Assembly: GCA_003326205.1 (NCBI GenBank)
Contig: LWTK01000030.1
Span: 203,383 to 267,382, forward strand
DNA length: 64,000 nucleotides
Origin: Nostoc sp. ATCC 43529
Lineage (GTDB): Bacteria; Cyanobacteriota; Cyanobacteriia; Cyanobacteriales; Nostocaceae
Direction: 5' to 3'
A program made the translations under genes and the position numbers. The notes beneath the pieces were generated by a model. That model saw nothing but the letters and a program-made list of their open reading frames with translations, did not search any database and was not told the DNA's origin. Shown here piece by piece: positions 8,527-17,182 of this stretch. Positions within the stretch are counted from its first letter, which is position 1, and every line of letters starts with the position of its first letter.

Positions 8527-10731
8527 ATGATTTTTGATTCTCGTTCCTATAAAACCCTTGGCGGTGTAAATGTTTCTCGCTCCATAACCGAAGTGAAGAT
8601 GGACACTGCTCTTGAAGATATTCTATTCCACTTAAATTCTCAGCGTGGAGGCTTGTTAAGGAGTAGCTACGAATATCCAGGAAGGTACAAAAGATGGGCG
8701 ATAGGATTTGTCAATCCACCATTGGAATTGACTACGCAGGAGAATGTTTTCACGTTGAGAGCATTGAATGAACGTGGCTGGATACTTTTACCATTATTGT
8801 TACAGTACTTACGGCAATCAAAACAACTGGACAGAGTTACCCAGGACAATCAATATATTACAGGATTTGTTAAAACTAGCAAACAATTATTTACTGAAGA
8901 AGAGCGCAGTAAGCAACCTTCAGCATTTACAGTTGTTCGTGAAATTTTACATATTTTTTCTAGCCCAGAAGACGAGCATTTAGGATTGTATGGTGCTTTT
9001 GGTTACGATTTAGTTTTTCAGTTTGAGCCAATTCACCAACGCTTAGAACGTCCTACAGACCAACAAGACTTAGTACTTTATTTGCCTGATGAATTAATCA
9101 TTGTTGACTACTATCAGCAACGTGCATTTTGTCTACAATATGAATTTGAAACTGCGTGTGGTACTACTAAGAATATTCCCCGGACAGGCGAATCTATTGA
9201 TTATCGCGGAAGACATCTGTTAGCAACTCAAACTGCTGACCATGCAATAGGTGAGTATGCAAAAAAAGTTGAGGTTGCACTCGATTATTTCCGCAGAGGT
9301 GATTTATTTGAAGTGGTTCCTAGTCAAAACTTTTTTGAAGGTTATGAAGGAGAACCCAGCAAATTATTTGAAACTTTAAAGGATATAAATCCGAGTCCTT
9401 ATGGATTTATTTTTAATTTAGGTGGAGAATATTTAATTGGTGCGTCTCCAGAAATGTTTGTGCGGGTTGAGGGTAGGCGGGTAGAAACTTGTCCTATTAG
9501 TGGTACTATTCGGAGGGGACAAGATGCTCTTGACGATGCTGTGCAAATTCGGCAATTACTCAACTCACACAAAGATGAAGCTGAGTTGACGATGTGTACT
9601 GATGTCGATCGCAATGATAAATCTCGAATCTGCGAACCTGGTTCAGTACGAGTCATTGGTCGTCGTCAAATTGAATTATACAGCCATTTAATTCACACAG
9701 TAGATCATGTTGAAGGTACACTGCGATCGCAATTTGATGCTTTAGATGCATTCTTAAGCCATACTTGGGCAGTTACAGTCACCGGCGCACCCAAAAGAGC
9801 AGCAATAGAATTTATTGAACAACATGAAAAAAGTCCTCGACGTTGGTATGGTGGAGCAGTTGGCTATTTAAATTTCAATGGTAATTTAAATACTGGATTA
9901 ATCCTGCGAACAATTCGATTAAAAGACTGCATCGCAGAAGTGCGAGTTGGCGCCACTGTTCTTTATGACTCCATACCACAAGCAGAAGAACAAGAAACAA
10001 TTACTAAAGCCGCTGCTTTGTTTGAAACCATTGGCCGTGTTAAACAAACAACTCAGAAAATCGACGATTCCAACTCTATCAAATTAAATAAACACATCCC
10101 AAATGAGAAACCAGGTAAACGCGTTTTGCTAATAGATTATGAAGACTCATTCGTTCATACTTTAGCTAATTATATTCGCCAAACTGATGCCAGCGTTACC
10201 ACATTACGTCATGGTTTTTCTGATTCATTATTTGACAAAGAACGACCCGATTTAGTTGTTTTATCTCCCGGTCCTGGTAGACCAAATGATTTTCATCTTT
10301 CCGAGACTATCGGTGCAATTCTTTATCGCAAAATCCCCATTTTCGGAGTTTGTTTAGGACTGCAAGGGATCGTCGAAGCTTTTGGTGGAGAATTAGGAGT
10401 TCTTAACTATCCCCAACATGGTAAATCTTCACGAATTTTCGTCACCGATTCCAATTCTATTACCTTCAATAATTTACCAAAATCTTTTGCAGTCGGTAGA
10501 TACCACTCATTATTTGCTATCCGAGAACATTTGCCAAAGGAATTCAAAGTAACAGCAATTTCCGATGACGATGTAATTATGGGCATCGAACATCAAACAC
10601 TTCCCATCGCCGCCGTTCAATTTCATCCAGAATCAATTATGACCTTAGCAGGAGAAGTCGGTCTGGGAATTATTAAAAATGTCGTAAGCGCGTATACGAA
10701 TGATGAAGAGTCATTAGTCATTGGTCATTAG
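8527..10731 (+). CDS. trpE: Anthranilate synthase, fused TrpE-TrpG
   Basis: 734 residues. The TrpE part (about 1-510) carries the chorismate-binding motifs 'GDLFEVVPSQ', 'PSPYGFIFNLG', 'GASPEMFVRVEGRRVETCPI', 'DEAELTMCTDVDRNDKSRIC' and 'TVTGAPKRAAIEFI…RWYGGAVGYL'. After a linker the glutamine amidotransferase part (about 535-725) shows 'VLLIDYEDSFVHTLANYI', 'LSPGPGRP', the nucleophile loop 'FGVCLGLQGI' and 'VQFHPESI'. It converts chorismate and glutamine to anthranilate, the first step to tryptophan. Fused forms are found in scytonemin loci and some other bacteria. The last codons (…ESLVIGH stop) are encoded by the heptad repeat (AGTCATT/GGTCATT) that continues downstream, so the natural C-terminus was replaced or extended by a repeat. 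Confidence 0.93.
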   Translation: MIFDSRSYKTLGGVNVSRSITEVKMDTALEDILFHLNSQRGGLLRSSYEYPGRYKRWAIGFVNPPLELTTQENVFTLRALNERGWILLPLLLQYLRQSKQLDRVTQDNQYITGFVKTSKQLFTEEERSKQPSAFTVVREILHIFSSPEDEHLGLYGAFGYDLVFQFEPIHQRLERPTDQQDLVLYLPDELIIVDYYQQRAFCLQYEFETACGTTKNIPRTGESIDYRGRHLLATQTADHAIGEYAKKVEVALDYFRRGDLFEVVPSQNFFEGYEGEPSKLFETLKDINPSPYGFIFNLGGEYLIGASPEMFVRVEGRRVETCPISGTIRRGQDALDDAVQIRQLLNSHKDEAELTMCTDVDRNDKSRICEPGSVRVIGRRQIELYSHLIHTVDHVEGTLRSQFDALDAFLSHTWAVTVTGAPKRAAIEFIEQHEKSPRRWYGGAVGYLNFNGNLNTGLILRTIRLKDCIAEVRVGATVLYDSIPQAEEQETITKAAALFETIGRVKQTTQKIDDSNSIKLNKHIPNEKPGKRVLLIDYEDSFVHTLANYIRQTDASVTTLRHGFSDSLFDKERPDLVVLSPGPGRPNDFHLSETIGAILYRKIPIFGVCLGLQGIVEAFGGELGVLNYPQHGKSSRIFVTDSNSITFNNLPKSFAVGRYHSLFAIREHLPKEFKVTAISDDDVIMGIEHQTLPIAAVQFHPESIMTLAGEVGLGIIKNVVSAYTNDEESLVIGH

Positions 10732-10785
10732 TCATTGGTCATTGGTTATTTCTCCCTCATCTCCCCATCTCCCCCCAAGTATTTT

Positions 10786-11616
10786 ATGATTAACCCAGTT
10801 ATCCATCGCTGCCACATTCTTGAAGAAATTGTGTTGCATAAAAAGCAAGAAGTTGCACAAATGCAGCAAGAATTTTCTTTAGCTTTTTTGGAACAACAAT
10901 TAATTGTGGCTCCGAGTGTACGAAATTTCTTGAGTGCTTTGCAAGAAAATCCCAAACAACCTAGTTTAATAGCTGAAGTTAAAAAAGCATCACCTAGCCG
11001 TGGGATTATTAGAGCAGATTTTGACCCGATCGCGATCGCTCAAGCTTACGAACGAGGCGGTGCAGCTTGTTTATCAGTCCTCACTGACCAAAAGTTCTTT
11101 CAAGGCAGTTTTGATAATCTGCGTGCTGTGTGTCAGCAAGTAGCATTACCCTTACTGTGCAAGGAGTTCATCATTGACCCCTATCAAATTTATTTAGCAC
11201 GGACAGCGGGGGCAGATGCAATCTTGTTAATTGCCGCTATTTTATCAGACCAAGAACTCCAAGACTTTTTGCAAGTGATTCACAATTTGGGCATGAATGC
11301 ATTAGTCGAAGTTCATACCTTAGCTGAACTCGATCGCGTGCTAAAACTTGACGACTTGCGTTTATTGGGAATCAACAATCGTAATTTAGAAGATTTTACA
11401 GTTGATTTAGGAATCACGCAGCAACTTTTAACACAGCGTCAAGAATATTTGCAAAGCTTAGATATTACCGTCGTCAGCGAGTCTGGACTGTATACACCTG
11501 CTGATTTATCTCTTGTCGCCGAAGCTGGTGTCCGTGCAGTTTTGGTGGGAGAGTCTTTAGTGAAACAAAGCGATGTAGAACAGGGTGTGCGTAATTTGTT
11601 GACTGTTGAGTGTTGA
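10786..11616 (+). CDS. trpC: TrpC, indole-3-glycerol-phosphate synthase
   Basis: 276 residues from the ATG at 10786; the open frame extends upstream to 10735 but that part is repeat-derived. The (beta/alpha)8 motifs are present: '[21 protein letters not shown]', '[20 protein letters not shown]', '[26 protein letters not shown]', '[10 protein letters not shown]', '[15 protein letters not shown]', '[13 protein letters not shown]' and '[10 protein letters not shown]'. Catalytic Lys and Glu residues sit in the [12 protein letters not shown] and SESG segments. It closes the indole ring in the tryptophan branch. It is 54 bp after trpE. Confidence 0.93.
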   Translation: MINPVIHRCHILEEIVLHKKQEVAQMQQEFSLAFLEQQLIVAPSVRNFLSALQENPKQPSLIAEVKKASPSRGIIRADFDPIAIAQAYERGGAACLSVLTDQKFFQGSFDNLRAVCQQVALPLLCKEFIIDPYQIYLARTAGADAILLIAAILSDQELQDFLQVIHNLGMNALVEVHTLAELDRVLKLDDLRLLGINNRNLEDFTVDLGITQQLLTQRQEYLQSLDITVVSESGLYTPADLSLVAEAGVRAVLVGESLVKQSDVEQGVRNLLTVEC

Positions 11617-11673
11617 GCCAAGACTCATTAATGGATTTCAAAGACTCATTAACGAATATCAAAGACTCATTAA

Positions 11674-11826
11674 TAGACCTCTTGCAAAAGTCCTTCTTTG
11701 CGTTCTCTCTCTGCGCCCACCGAAGTTCAGATCGGCGGAAGCCGCCGCTCCGACTTCTCTCTGCGCCTCTGCGTGTTAGCGGAGCGGGGCGTAGCCCGAT
11801 AAAAAATTATTTATGCAAGAGGTCTA
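11674..11826. mobile_element. MITE-like element with TAGACCTCTTGCA ends
   Basis: The 153-bp element has perfect 13-bp inverted ends: TAGACCTCTTGCA at 11674 and TGCAAGAGGTCTA ending at 11826. The outer TA on both sides could be a TA target duplication, typical of IS630/Tc1-like insertion. No coding capacity. A sister copy is at 61263-61377. It sits in the trpC-trpA gap, flanked by imperfect tandem units of 'aaagactcattaa' (about 11620-11673). Confidence 0.8.
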
Positions 11827-11951
11827 ATGGAGTTCAAAGGCTCATTAACGAGTATCAAACACTCAACAAGCAAAAATTTAGCGTTCCCATTGCAAATTTC
11901 TAAGTGTTGATTATTGCAGAAATATTTACCACTCATTCAGTATATTTCAAG

Positions 11952-12785
11952 ATGAATTCTATCTCCGCTGACTTTCAAGCTTTACGCGATCGCCAAGAGT
12001 GTGCTTTAATTCCCTTTATCACAGCAGGCGACCCAAACTTAGATACCACTGCCGAGGCTTTACGGATTTTAGATCGCAACGGTGCTGACTTCATCGAATT
12101 AGGCGTTCCCTACTCCGATCCTTTGGCAGATGGGCCAGTAATTCAAGCAGCAGCAACTCGCGCTTTGCAAAAAGGCACGAAATTAGAGCAAGTATTAGAG
12201 ATGTTGCAAGCTGTTATTCCTAGCCTGAAAGCGCCGATAATTCTATTTAGTTACTACAATCCCATTTTGCACCGGGGTATTAAACCGTTTTTAGGAGAAA
12301 TTGCCGTTGCTGGGGTACGAGGCTTGGTAGTGCCAGACTTACCTTTAGAAGAGGCAGAAGAATTAATCCAAACAGCTGCCTCTTTTGGAATTGAAGTAAT
12401 TTTACTCGTAGCTCCTACCAGTTCTCAAGATAGAATTACAGCGATCGCCAATCAATCTCAAGGTTTTATCTACCTTGTAAGCGTTACAGGTGTTACAGGT
12501 GTACGTTCTCAACTCCAAAACCGTGTAGAGAATTTAATTACAAATTTGCGAAACGTCACCGATAAACCCATCGGCGTTGGCTTTGGCATCTCAACACCAG
12601 AACAAGCCCATCAAGTCAGAGAATGGGGAGCAGATGCAGTAATTGTTGGTAGCGCCTTTGTCAAACGCCTAGCCGAAAATCCCCCAATTCAACGACTACA
12701 AGCTATTGCACAACTGTGTCAGGAACTCAAAGCAGTAATTACACCAATTCGCAATGACGCTCCTACGTCGCTAACGTTGCGGTAA
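11952..12785 (+). CDS. trpA: TrpA, tryptophan synthase alpha chain
   Basis: 277 residues from the ATG at 11952 (the open frame extends to 11904, but homologues start near '[12 protein letters not shown]'). Family motifs: '[16 protein letters not shown]', '[22 protein letters not shown]' with catalytic Glu and Asp, 'ILFSYYNPI', '[15 protein letters not shown]', '[11 protein letters not shown]', '[14 protein letters not shown]', '[14 protein letters not shown]' and '[12 protein letters not shown]'. It cleaves indole-3-glycerol phosphate and passes indole to TrpB. The last residues ([10 protein letters not shown]) look like a repeat-derived extension. Confidence 0.93.
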   Translation: MNSISADFQALRDRQECALIPFITAGDPNLDTTAEALRILDRNGADFIELGVPYSDPLADGPVIQAAATRALQKGTKLEQVLEMLQAVIPSLKAPIILFSYYNPILHRGIKPFLGEIAVAGVRGLVVPDLPLEEAEELIQTAASFGIEVILLVAPTSSQDRITAIANQSQGFIYLVSVTGVTGVRSQLQNRVENLITNLRNVTDKPIGVGFGISTPEQAHQVREWGADAVIVGSAFVKRLAENPPIQRLQAIAQLCQELKAVITPIRNDAPTSLTLR

Positions 12786-12827
12786 CGCAATTCAGTATTA
12801 AGGAAAACACAAAGATAATTGCTCTTT

Positions 12828-12899
12828 TCTCTGCGCTCTCTGCGCCTCTGTGGTTCAATAAAATACTTTCAAACCGCCGAGGCACAGAGAACGCAGAGA
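12828..12899. repeat. Inverted repeat (tctctgcg…cgcagaga) between trpA and trpB
   Basis: The left arm TCTCTGCGCTCTCTGCGCCT continues CTGTGG; the right arm from about 12873 reads CCGCCGAGGCACAGAGAACG then CAGAGA. They pair imperfectly around an AT-rich loop. This is a dispersed cyanobacterial repeat type; related 'ctctgcgcct' strings occur at about 11705-11770 and 51690-51720. In Nostoc punctiforme a tyrP gene sits at this position as I recall; none is present here. Confidence 0.6.
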
Positions 12900-12963
12900 T
12901 TTTAAGAGCCATCTTGAATAGAACGAAAGTAAAAAATACTTGAACATCAAAGGACTTTAAACA

Positions 12964-14193
12964 GTGGTAAGTATACAAAACATCAAAAGTGCGATCGCAC
13001 AACCAGATTTTTTAGGTAGATTTGGAAAATTCGGCGGCAAGTATGTTCCCGAAACCTTAATGCCTGCATTAAGCGAACTAGAAACTGCATTTTATCAATA
13101 TCGCAACGATGCGAATTTCCAAGCCGAACTCCAAAACTTGTTGCGTGACTACGTAGGACGACCCAGCCCATTATATTTTGCAGAACGCCTCACAGCAAAC
13201 TACGCTAGACCAGACGGCACGGGGGCGCAAATTTATTTAAAGCGTGAAGATTTAAATCATACAGGCGCTCACAAAATTAATAATGCATTAGCTCAAGTGT
13301 TGCTAGCCAAGCGCATGGGTAAACAGAGGATTATTGCAGAGACCGGTGCAGGTCAACACGGCGTAGCCACTGCAACCGTGTGTGCCCGGTTTGGTTTGCA
13401 ATGTATAATTTACATGGGCATCCACGACATGGAACGCCAAGCCCTGAATGTGTTCCGCATGAAATTAATGGGTGCAGAAGTTCGTCCAGTCGAAGCAGGT
13501 ACGGGAACTCTCAAAGATGCAACCTCCGAAGCAATTCGGGATTGGGTGACGAATGTAGAAACAACCCATTACATCCTGGGTTCTGTTGCTGGCCCTCATC
13601 CTTACCCGATGATTGTGCGTGACTTTCACGCTGTAATTGGCAAAGAAACTCGCCCTCAATGCCAAGAAAAATGGGGAGGACTACCAGATATTTTACTGGC
13701 TTGCGTGGGTGGAGGTTCCAACGCCATCGGACTTTTTCACGAATTTGTATCTGAATCTTCTGTACGCTTAATCGGAGTTGAGGCCGCGGGCGAAGGTGTA
13801 AATACAGAAAAACACGCCGCTACCTTGACAAAAGGCAAGATAGGTGTATTGCACGGTGCAATGAGCTATTTACTGCAAGATGATGATGGTCAAGTAATCG
13901 AAGCTCATTCAATAAGTGCAGGGTTAGACTATCCGGGCGTTGGACCTGAGCATAGTTATCTCAAGGATATTGGTCGTGCCGAATATTACAGTATTACCGA
14001 TAAACAGGCACTAGAAGCATTTCAAAGACTTTCGCAACTAGAAGGAATTATTCCAGCCTTAGAAACCGCTCATGCGATCGCCTATTTAGAAACCCTTTGC
14101 CCTCAGCTAACAGGCAATCCCCGCATCGTCATCAATTGTTCCGGCAGAGGCGACAAAGACGTGCAAACTGTTTCTAAAGTCATTAGTCATTAG
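12964..14193 (+). CDS. trpB: TrpB, tryptophan synthase beta chain
   Basis: 409 residues with a GTG start. The PLP lysine lies in '[20 protein letters not shown]'; the phosphate-binding loop is '[12 protein letters not shown]'; other signatures are '[19 protein letters not shown]', '[16 protein letters not shown]', '[10 protein letters not shown]', '[16 protein letters not shown]' and '[10 protein letters not shown]'. It makes L-tryptophan from indole and serine. It is the standard TrpB1 type, pairing with the adjacent TrpA. The last residues (VISH stop) are encoded by the first units of the AGTCATT tandem repeat that runs on into the spacer. Confidence 0.94.
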   Translation: MVSIQNIKSAIAQPDFLGRFGKFGGKYVPETLMPALSELETAFYQYRNDANFQAELQNLLRDYVGRPSPLYFAERLTANYARPDGTGAQIYLKREDLNHTGAHKINNALAQVLLAKRMGKQRIIAETGAGQHGVATATVCARFGLQCIIYMGIHDMERQALNVFRMKLMGAEVRPVEAGTGTLKDATSEAIRDWVTNVETTHYILGSVAGPHPYPMIVRDFHAVIGKETRPQCQEKWGGLPDILLACVGGGSNAIGLFHEFVSESSVRLIGVEAAGEGVNTEKHAATLTKGKIGVLHGAMSYLLQDDDGQVIEAHSISAGLDYPGVGPEHSYLKDIGRAEYYSITDKQALEAFQRLSQLEGIIPALETAHAIAYLETLCPQLTGNPRIVINCSGRGDKDVQTVSKVISH

Positions 14194-14270
14194 TCATTGG
14201 TCATTAGTCATTAGTCATTAGTCATTAGTCATTAGTCATTAGTCATTAGTCATTAGTCATTGGTCATTAG
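14178..14270. repeat. Heptad tandem repeat (AGTCATT)n overlapping the trpB 3' end
   Basis: About 13 consecutive 7-bp units AGTCATT, with some GGTCATT variants, from inside the last trpB codons to just before the trpD open frame. Because 7 is not a multiple of 3, every reading frame meets a TAG stop within three units, so the repeat can act as a ready-made stop. The same heptad forms the trpE end at about 10711-10745. Confidence 0.9.
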
Positions 14271-14310
14271 TGAATAACCAATGCCCTATGCCCCATGCCC
14301 AATAAGAAAT

Positions 14311-15435
14311 ATGATATCTGTAACCGAAATTCCACACGACAATATTTCCGTCGCTGCTGAGTTCTACAACTGGCCAGCTTTATTACAACAATTGCTCAAT
14401 CGGCAATCGCTAACAGTTTCCCAAGCTGCCGATTTAATGCAGGGTTGGCTCACAGATGGCATTCCCCATGTGCTATCCGGAGCGATTTTAATTGCAATTC
14501 AAGCTAAAGGCATATCTGCCGAAGAATTAGTCGGCATGGCCAGTGTTTTACAATCCCAATCTTCTCCCCCTAGTAGAGACGCGATTAATCGCGTCTCTAC
14601 TTACTCCCCACTCCCCACTCCCCTAATTGACACCTGTGGAACTGGTGGAGATGGTGCTTCAACTTTTAACATTTCTACCGCTGTCGCTTTTGTTGCGGCA
14701 GCGGCGGGGGTAAAAGTTGCCAAGCATGGCAATCGTTCTGCATCTAGCAAGGCTGGTTCTGCTGATGTGTTGGAAGCTTTGGGTATAAATCTGAATGCCA
14801 GCCCAGAAAAAGTACAAGCGGCCGTGGGTGAGGTGGGAATCACGTTTTTGTTTGCTCCAGGCTGGCATCCTGCACTTAAAGCAGTTGCGACTTTACGAAA
14901 AACTTTGAAAGTGCGGACTGTTTTTAACTTGCTCGGCCCTTTAGTAAATCCTATGCGACCGACGGGGCAAATTATTGGTGTCAATGACCCGCTTTTATTG
15001 GAGGAAATTGTTCAAGCATTATCTCATTTGGGATGTCAGCAAGCGATCGCCCTTTACGGACGCGAACGTTTAGATGAAGCTGGTTTAGCTGATGTCACTG
15101 ATTTAGCCGTACTCCAAGATAAAAAAGTGCGCTCTTTAACACTCAATCCTCAAGAATTGGGTTTAAGTTTTGCACCAACTACAGCCTTGCAGGGTGGAGA
15201 TGTCCAAGAAAATGCCGCAATCTTGCAAGCAGTTTTGCAAGGTAAAGGCACTCAAGCGCAGCAAGATGTGGTGGCTTTAAATACAGCGCTAGCACTACAA
15301 GTTGGTGAAGCCATTGATGGAGAAAAAGATATCCTAGCAGGCTGTGTCAAAGGTATTGCCCTTGCAAAAGAAATTTTGCAAAGCGGTGCTGCTTGGACAA
15401 AGTTAGAACAACTTGCACAATTTTTGCACGAATAG
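14311..15435 (+). CDS. trpD: TrpD, anthranilate phosphoribosyltransferase with repeat insertion
   Basis: 374 residues from the ATG at 14311; an upstream ATG at 14281 would add [10 protein letters not shown], encoded by 'atgccct/atgcccc' repeat units, so is less likely. The family motifs are intact: '[20 protein letters not shown]', '[23 protein letters not shown]', '[19 protein letters not shown]', '[16 protein letters not shown]' and the metal-binding 'GRERLDEAG'. It joins anthranilate to PRPP. Between '[10 protein letters not shown]' and 'LIDTCGTGG' there is an extra segment of about 20 residues ([20 protein letters not shown]) encoded by a palindromic repeat plus a 'ccccactccc' tract. Confidence 0.92.
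   Translation: MISVTEIPHDNISVAAEFYNWPALLQQLLNRQSLTVSQAADLMQGWLTDGIPHVLSGAILIAIQAKGISAEELVGMASVLQSQSSPPSRDAINRVSTYSPLPTPLIDTCGTGGDGASTFNISTAVAFVAAAAGVKVAKHGNRSASSKAGSADVLEALGINLNASPEKVQAAVGEVGITFLFAPGWHPALKAVATLRKTLKVRTVFNLLGPLVNPMRPTGQIIGVNDPLLLEEIVQALSHLGCQQAIALYGRERLDEAGLADVTDLAVLQDKKVRSLTLNPQELGLSFAPTTALQGGDVQENAAILQAVLQGKGTQAQQDVVALNTALALQVGEAIDGEKDILAGCVKGIALAKEILQSGAAWTKLEQLAQFLHE
14573..14600. repeat. In-frame 28-bp perfect palindrome inside trpD
   Basis: Each half is GTAGAGACGCGATT and its reverse complement. Read in frame it encodes …RDAINRVST…, near residues 88-97 of TrpD. Two mismatches separate it from a copy inside the LpxB-like gene (21191-21218). Related arms lie in the spacer at about 16999-17065. 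Confidence 0.9.
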
Positions 15436-15460
15436 TAGGGACTCACAGCTGTGCATTGGT

Positions 15461-15641
15461 GTCAACTTAACGTGAAACCCGCTTTGTGACAAGGTTTTGC
15501 CCTCACCCCCAGCCCCTCTCCCAAAGGGAGAGGGGAGCCAGAGATTTAATTCCCCTTCTCCTGTGGGAGAAGGGGTTAGGGGATGAGGGCGCCAGGGATG
15601 TGCAAAACCCCTGTCTGATATAGCTTTGAGCTTAAGTTGAC
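15461..15641. mobile_element. MITE-like element between trpD and aroG
   Basis: The ends are GTCAACTTAA (15461-15470) and TTAAGTTGAC (15632-15641). The interior has a second inverted pair, 'ccctcacccccagcccctct' against 'aggggttaggggatgaggg', and an aaagggagagggg stem. Fragments of the same family recur at about 16810-16915, 26862-26920, 30483-30600 and 32626-32665. No coding capacity. Confidence 0.65.
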
Positions 15642-15702
15642 CGTCCGCCCCTATGTGTATTACACCCAACATTATTCCCAAATTATACGGAAGGAAAAAC
15701 AG

Positions 15703-16815
15703 ATGATTATAGTACTTAAAACCGGTACGCCTGCTGAAGAAATTACTCGTATCAGCCAAGAACTGAGTAATACTTGGAAAGTCACGGTAGAAAAAAGCAT
15801 CGGCACTCATAAAGTTGTGCTGGGGATAATTGGCGATACTTTGAGCATCGATAAATTGCAAATCCAAGAAACCAGTCCTTGGATTGAGCAAGTGCTACGA
15901 GTGCAGCAACCTTTCAAGCGGGTTAGTCGGGAATTCCGAAATGGAGAAGCCAGCGAGGTTATTGTACCCACGCCTAATGGTCGTGTCTTTTTCGGAGAAC
16001 ATCATCCCATCGTCATCATCGCTGGGCCTTGTTCTGTTGAGAATGAAGCGATGATTGTGGAAACGGCAAAGCGAGTCAAAGCAGCAGGAGCACAGTTTTT
16101 GCGTGGTGGAGCCTACAAACCCCGCACTTCACCTTATGCTTTTCAAGGTTATGGTGAAAGTGCCTTAGATTTGTTAGCAGCAGCTCGCGAAGCCACGGGT
16201 TTAGGTATTGTTACGGAACTAATGGATGCTGCGGATTTACCAGCAGTGGCGCGGGTAGCTGATGTAATCCAAATTGGAGCGAGAAATATGCACAATTTCT
16301 CGTTGCTCAAAAAAGTAGGCGCTCAAGATAAGCCAGTGCTGCTGAAGCGAGGAATGTCTGCCACAATTGACGAATGGCTGATGGCGGCAGAATATATTCT
16401 GGCATCGGGAAATCCAAATGTGATTCTTTGCGAACGCGGAATTAGAACCTTTGATGGCAAATATGCCCGTAATACTTTAGATTTGTCGGTGATTCCGGTG
16501 TTGCGATCGCTCACCCATCTACCGATCGCCATCGACCCCAGTCATGGTACCGGTAGATCCGAATATGTTCCACCTATGGCAATGGCAGCGATCGCTGCTG
16601 GTACAGATGCTTTAATGATTGAAGTTCACCCCAATCCAGCTAAGGCTTTATCTGATGGCCCCCAATCTCTAACTCCTGAAAAGTTTGACCGCTTAGTTCA
16701 AGAAATGTCAGTTCTAGGTAAAGTAGTCAATCGCTGGTCTACATCCGTATTTGATAGCGTTGCTCAAAGCCAACTTCTCTTGGCCGCCAGAACTCCAAAA
16801 GCCGATAGACCGTAA
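15703..16815 (+). CDS. aroG: DAHP synthase (3-deoxy-7-phosphoheptulonate synthase), class I-beta
   Basis: 370 residues from the ATG at 15703, preceded by an AAGGAAAAAC ribosome site; the open frame to 15637 is repeat-derived. An N-terminal ferredoxin-like regulatory domain (about 1-75) precedes the barrel: 'IIAGPCSVENEAMIV', 'FLRGGAYKPRTSPYAFQG', 'TELMDAADLPAVA', 'IQIGARNMHNFSLLKK', 'PVLLKRGMSATIDEWL', 'ILCERGIRTF' and 'IDPSHGTGRSEYV'. Metal ligands expected for this family (Cys in AGPCS, His in DPSHG, Glu in MIEVHP, Asp near the end) are seen. It commits PEP and erythrose-4-phosphate to the shikimate pathway, raising flux to both scytonemin precursors. Last gene of the locus on this strand. 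Confidence 0.92.
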   Translation: MIIVLKTGTPAEEITRISQELSNTWKVTVEKSIGTHKVVLGIIGDTLSIDKLQIQETSPWIEQVLRVQQPFKRVSREFRNGEASEVIVPTPNGRVFFGEHHPIVIIAGPCSVENEAMIVETAKRVKAAGAQFLRGGAYKPRTSPYAFQGYGESALDLLAAAREATGLGIVTELMDAADLPAVARVADVIQIGARNMHNFSLLKKVGAQDKPVLLKRGMSATIDEWLMAAEYILASGNPNVILCERGIRTFDGKYARNTLDLSVIPVLRSLTHLPIAIDPSHGTGRSEYVPPMAMAAIAAGTDALMIEVHPNPAKALSDGPQSLTPEKFDRLVQEMSVLGKVVNRWSTSVFDSVAQSQLLLAARTPKADRP

Positions 16816-16928
16816 TCTTAACGTGAATTCGACGTACAGGATTTTGACCTCACCCCCAGCCCCTCTCCTTCAAGGAGAGGGGAGCAAAAAGCCTAATTTT
16901 TCATTACTCCTCCCTCTCCTGGTAGGAG

Positions 16929-17130
16929 CTACGGTGTACACACAAGTCAGATCCAGTTTTATTCCAATACGCTTGGGATAAGCCAGAAAGCCCTCATGTA
17001 GAGACGCGATTTATCGCGTCTAAAAGACTGACACGTTATAGAGACGCGATAAATCGCCGTCTCTACAGAGAATTTACTCGTCAATTATTCGTTCACAGAC
17101 TACTATTTCCGACTTGTGTGTACACCGTAG
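16929..17130. mobile_element. Nested MITE with perfect 20-bp terminal repeats and 11-bp target duplication
   Basis: Left end CTACGGTGTACACACAAGTC (16929-16948), right end its exact reverse complement (17111-17130). The element is bracketed by direct copies of CCTGGTAGGAG at 16918-16928 and 17131-17141. It has inserted into an older 'ccctctcct…ggagaggg' repeat, and itself contains two arms of the gagacgcgat palindrome (about 16999-17065). No ORF. Confidence 0.88.
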
Positions 17131-17182
17131 CCTGGTAGGAGAGGGAGGCTGGGTGGGTGAGGTCTGTCGAATTCCCATTTGT

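Noticed and set aside
14178..14270. CRISPR-like array
   Set aside because: The units are 7 bp, contiguous and without spacers; this is a heptad tandem repeat.
14601..14984. 127-residue minus-strand frame opposite trpD
   Set aside because: Shadow of a conserved enzyme; no family motif and no ribosome site.
15403..15891. 162-residue minus-strand frame between trpD and aroG
   Set aside because: Composed of repeat sequence (LTPSPTGEGE type) and antisense of aroG; a common false gene call from this repeat.
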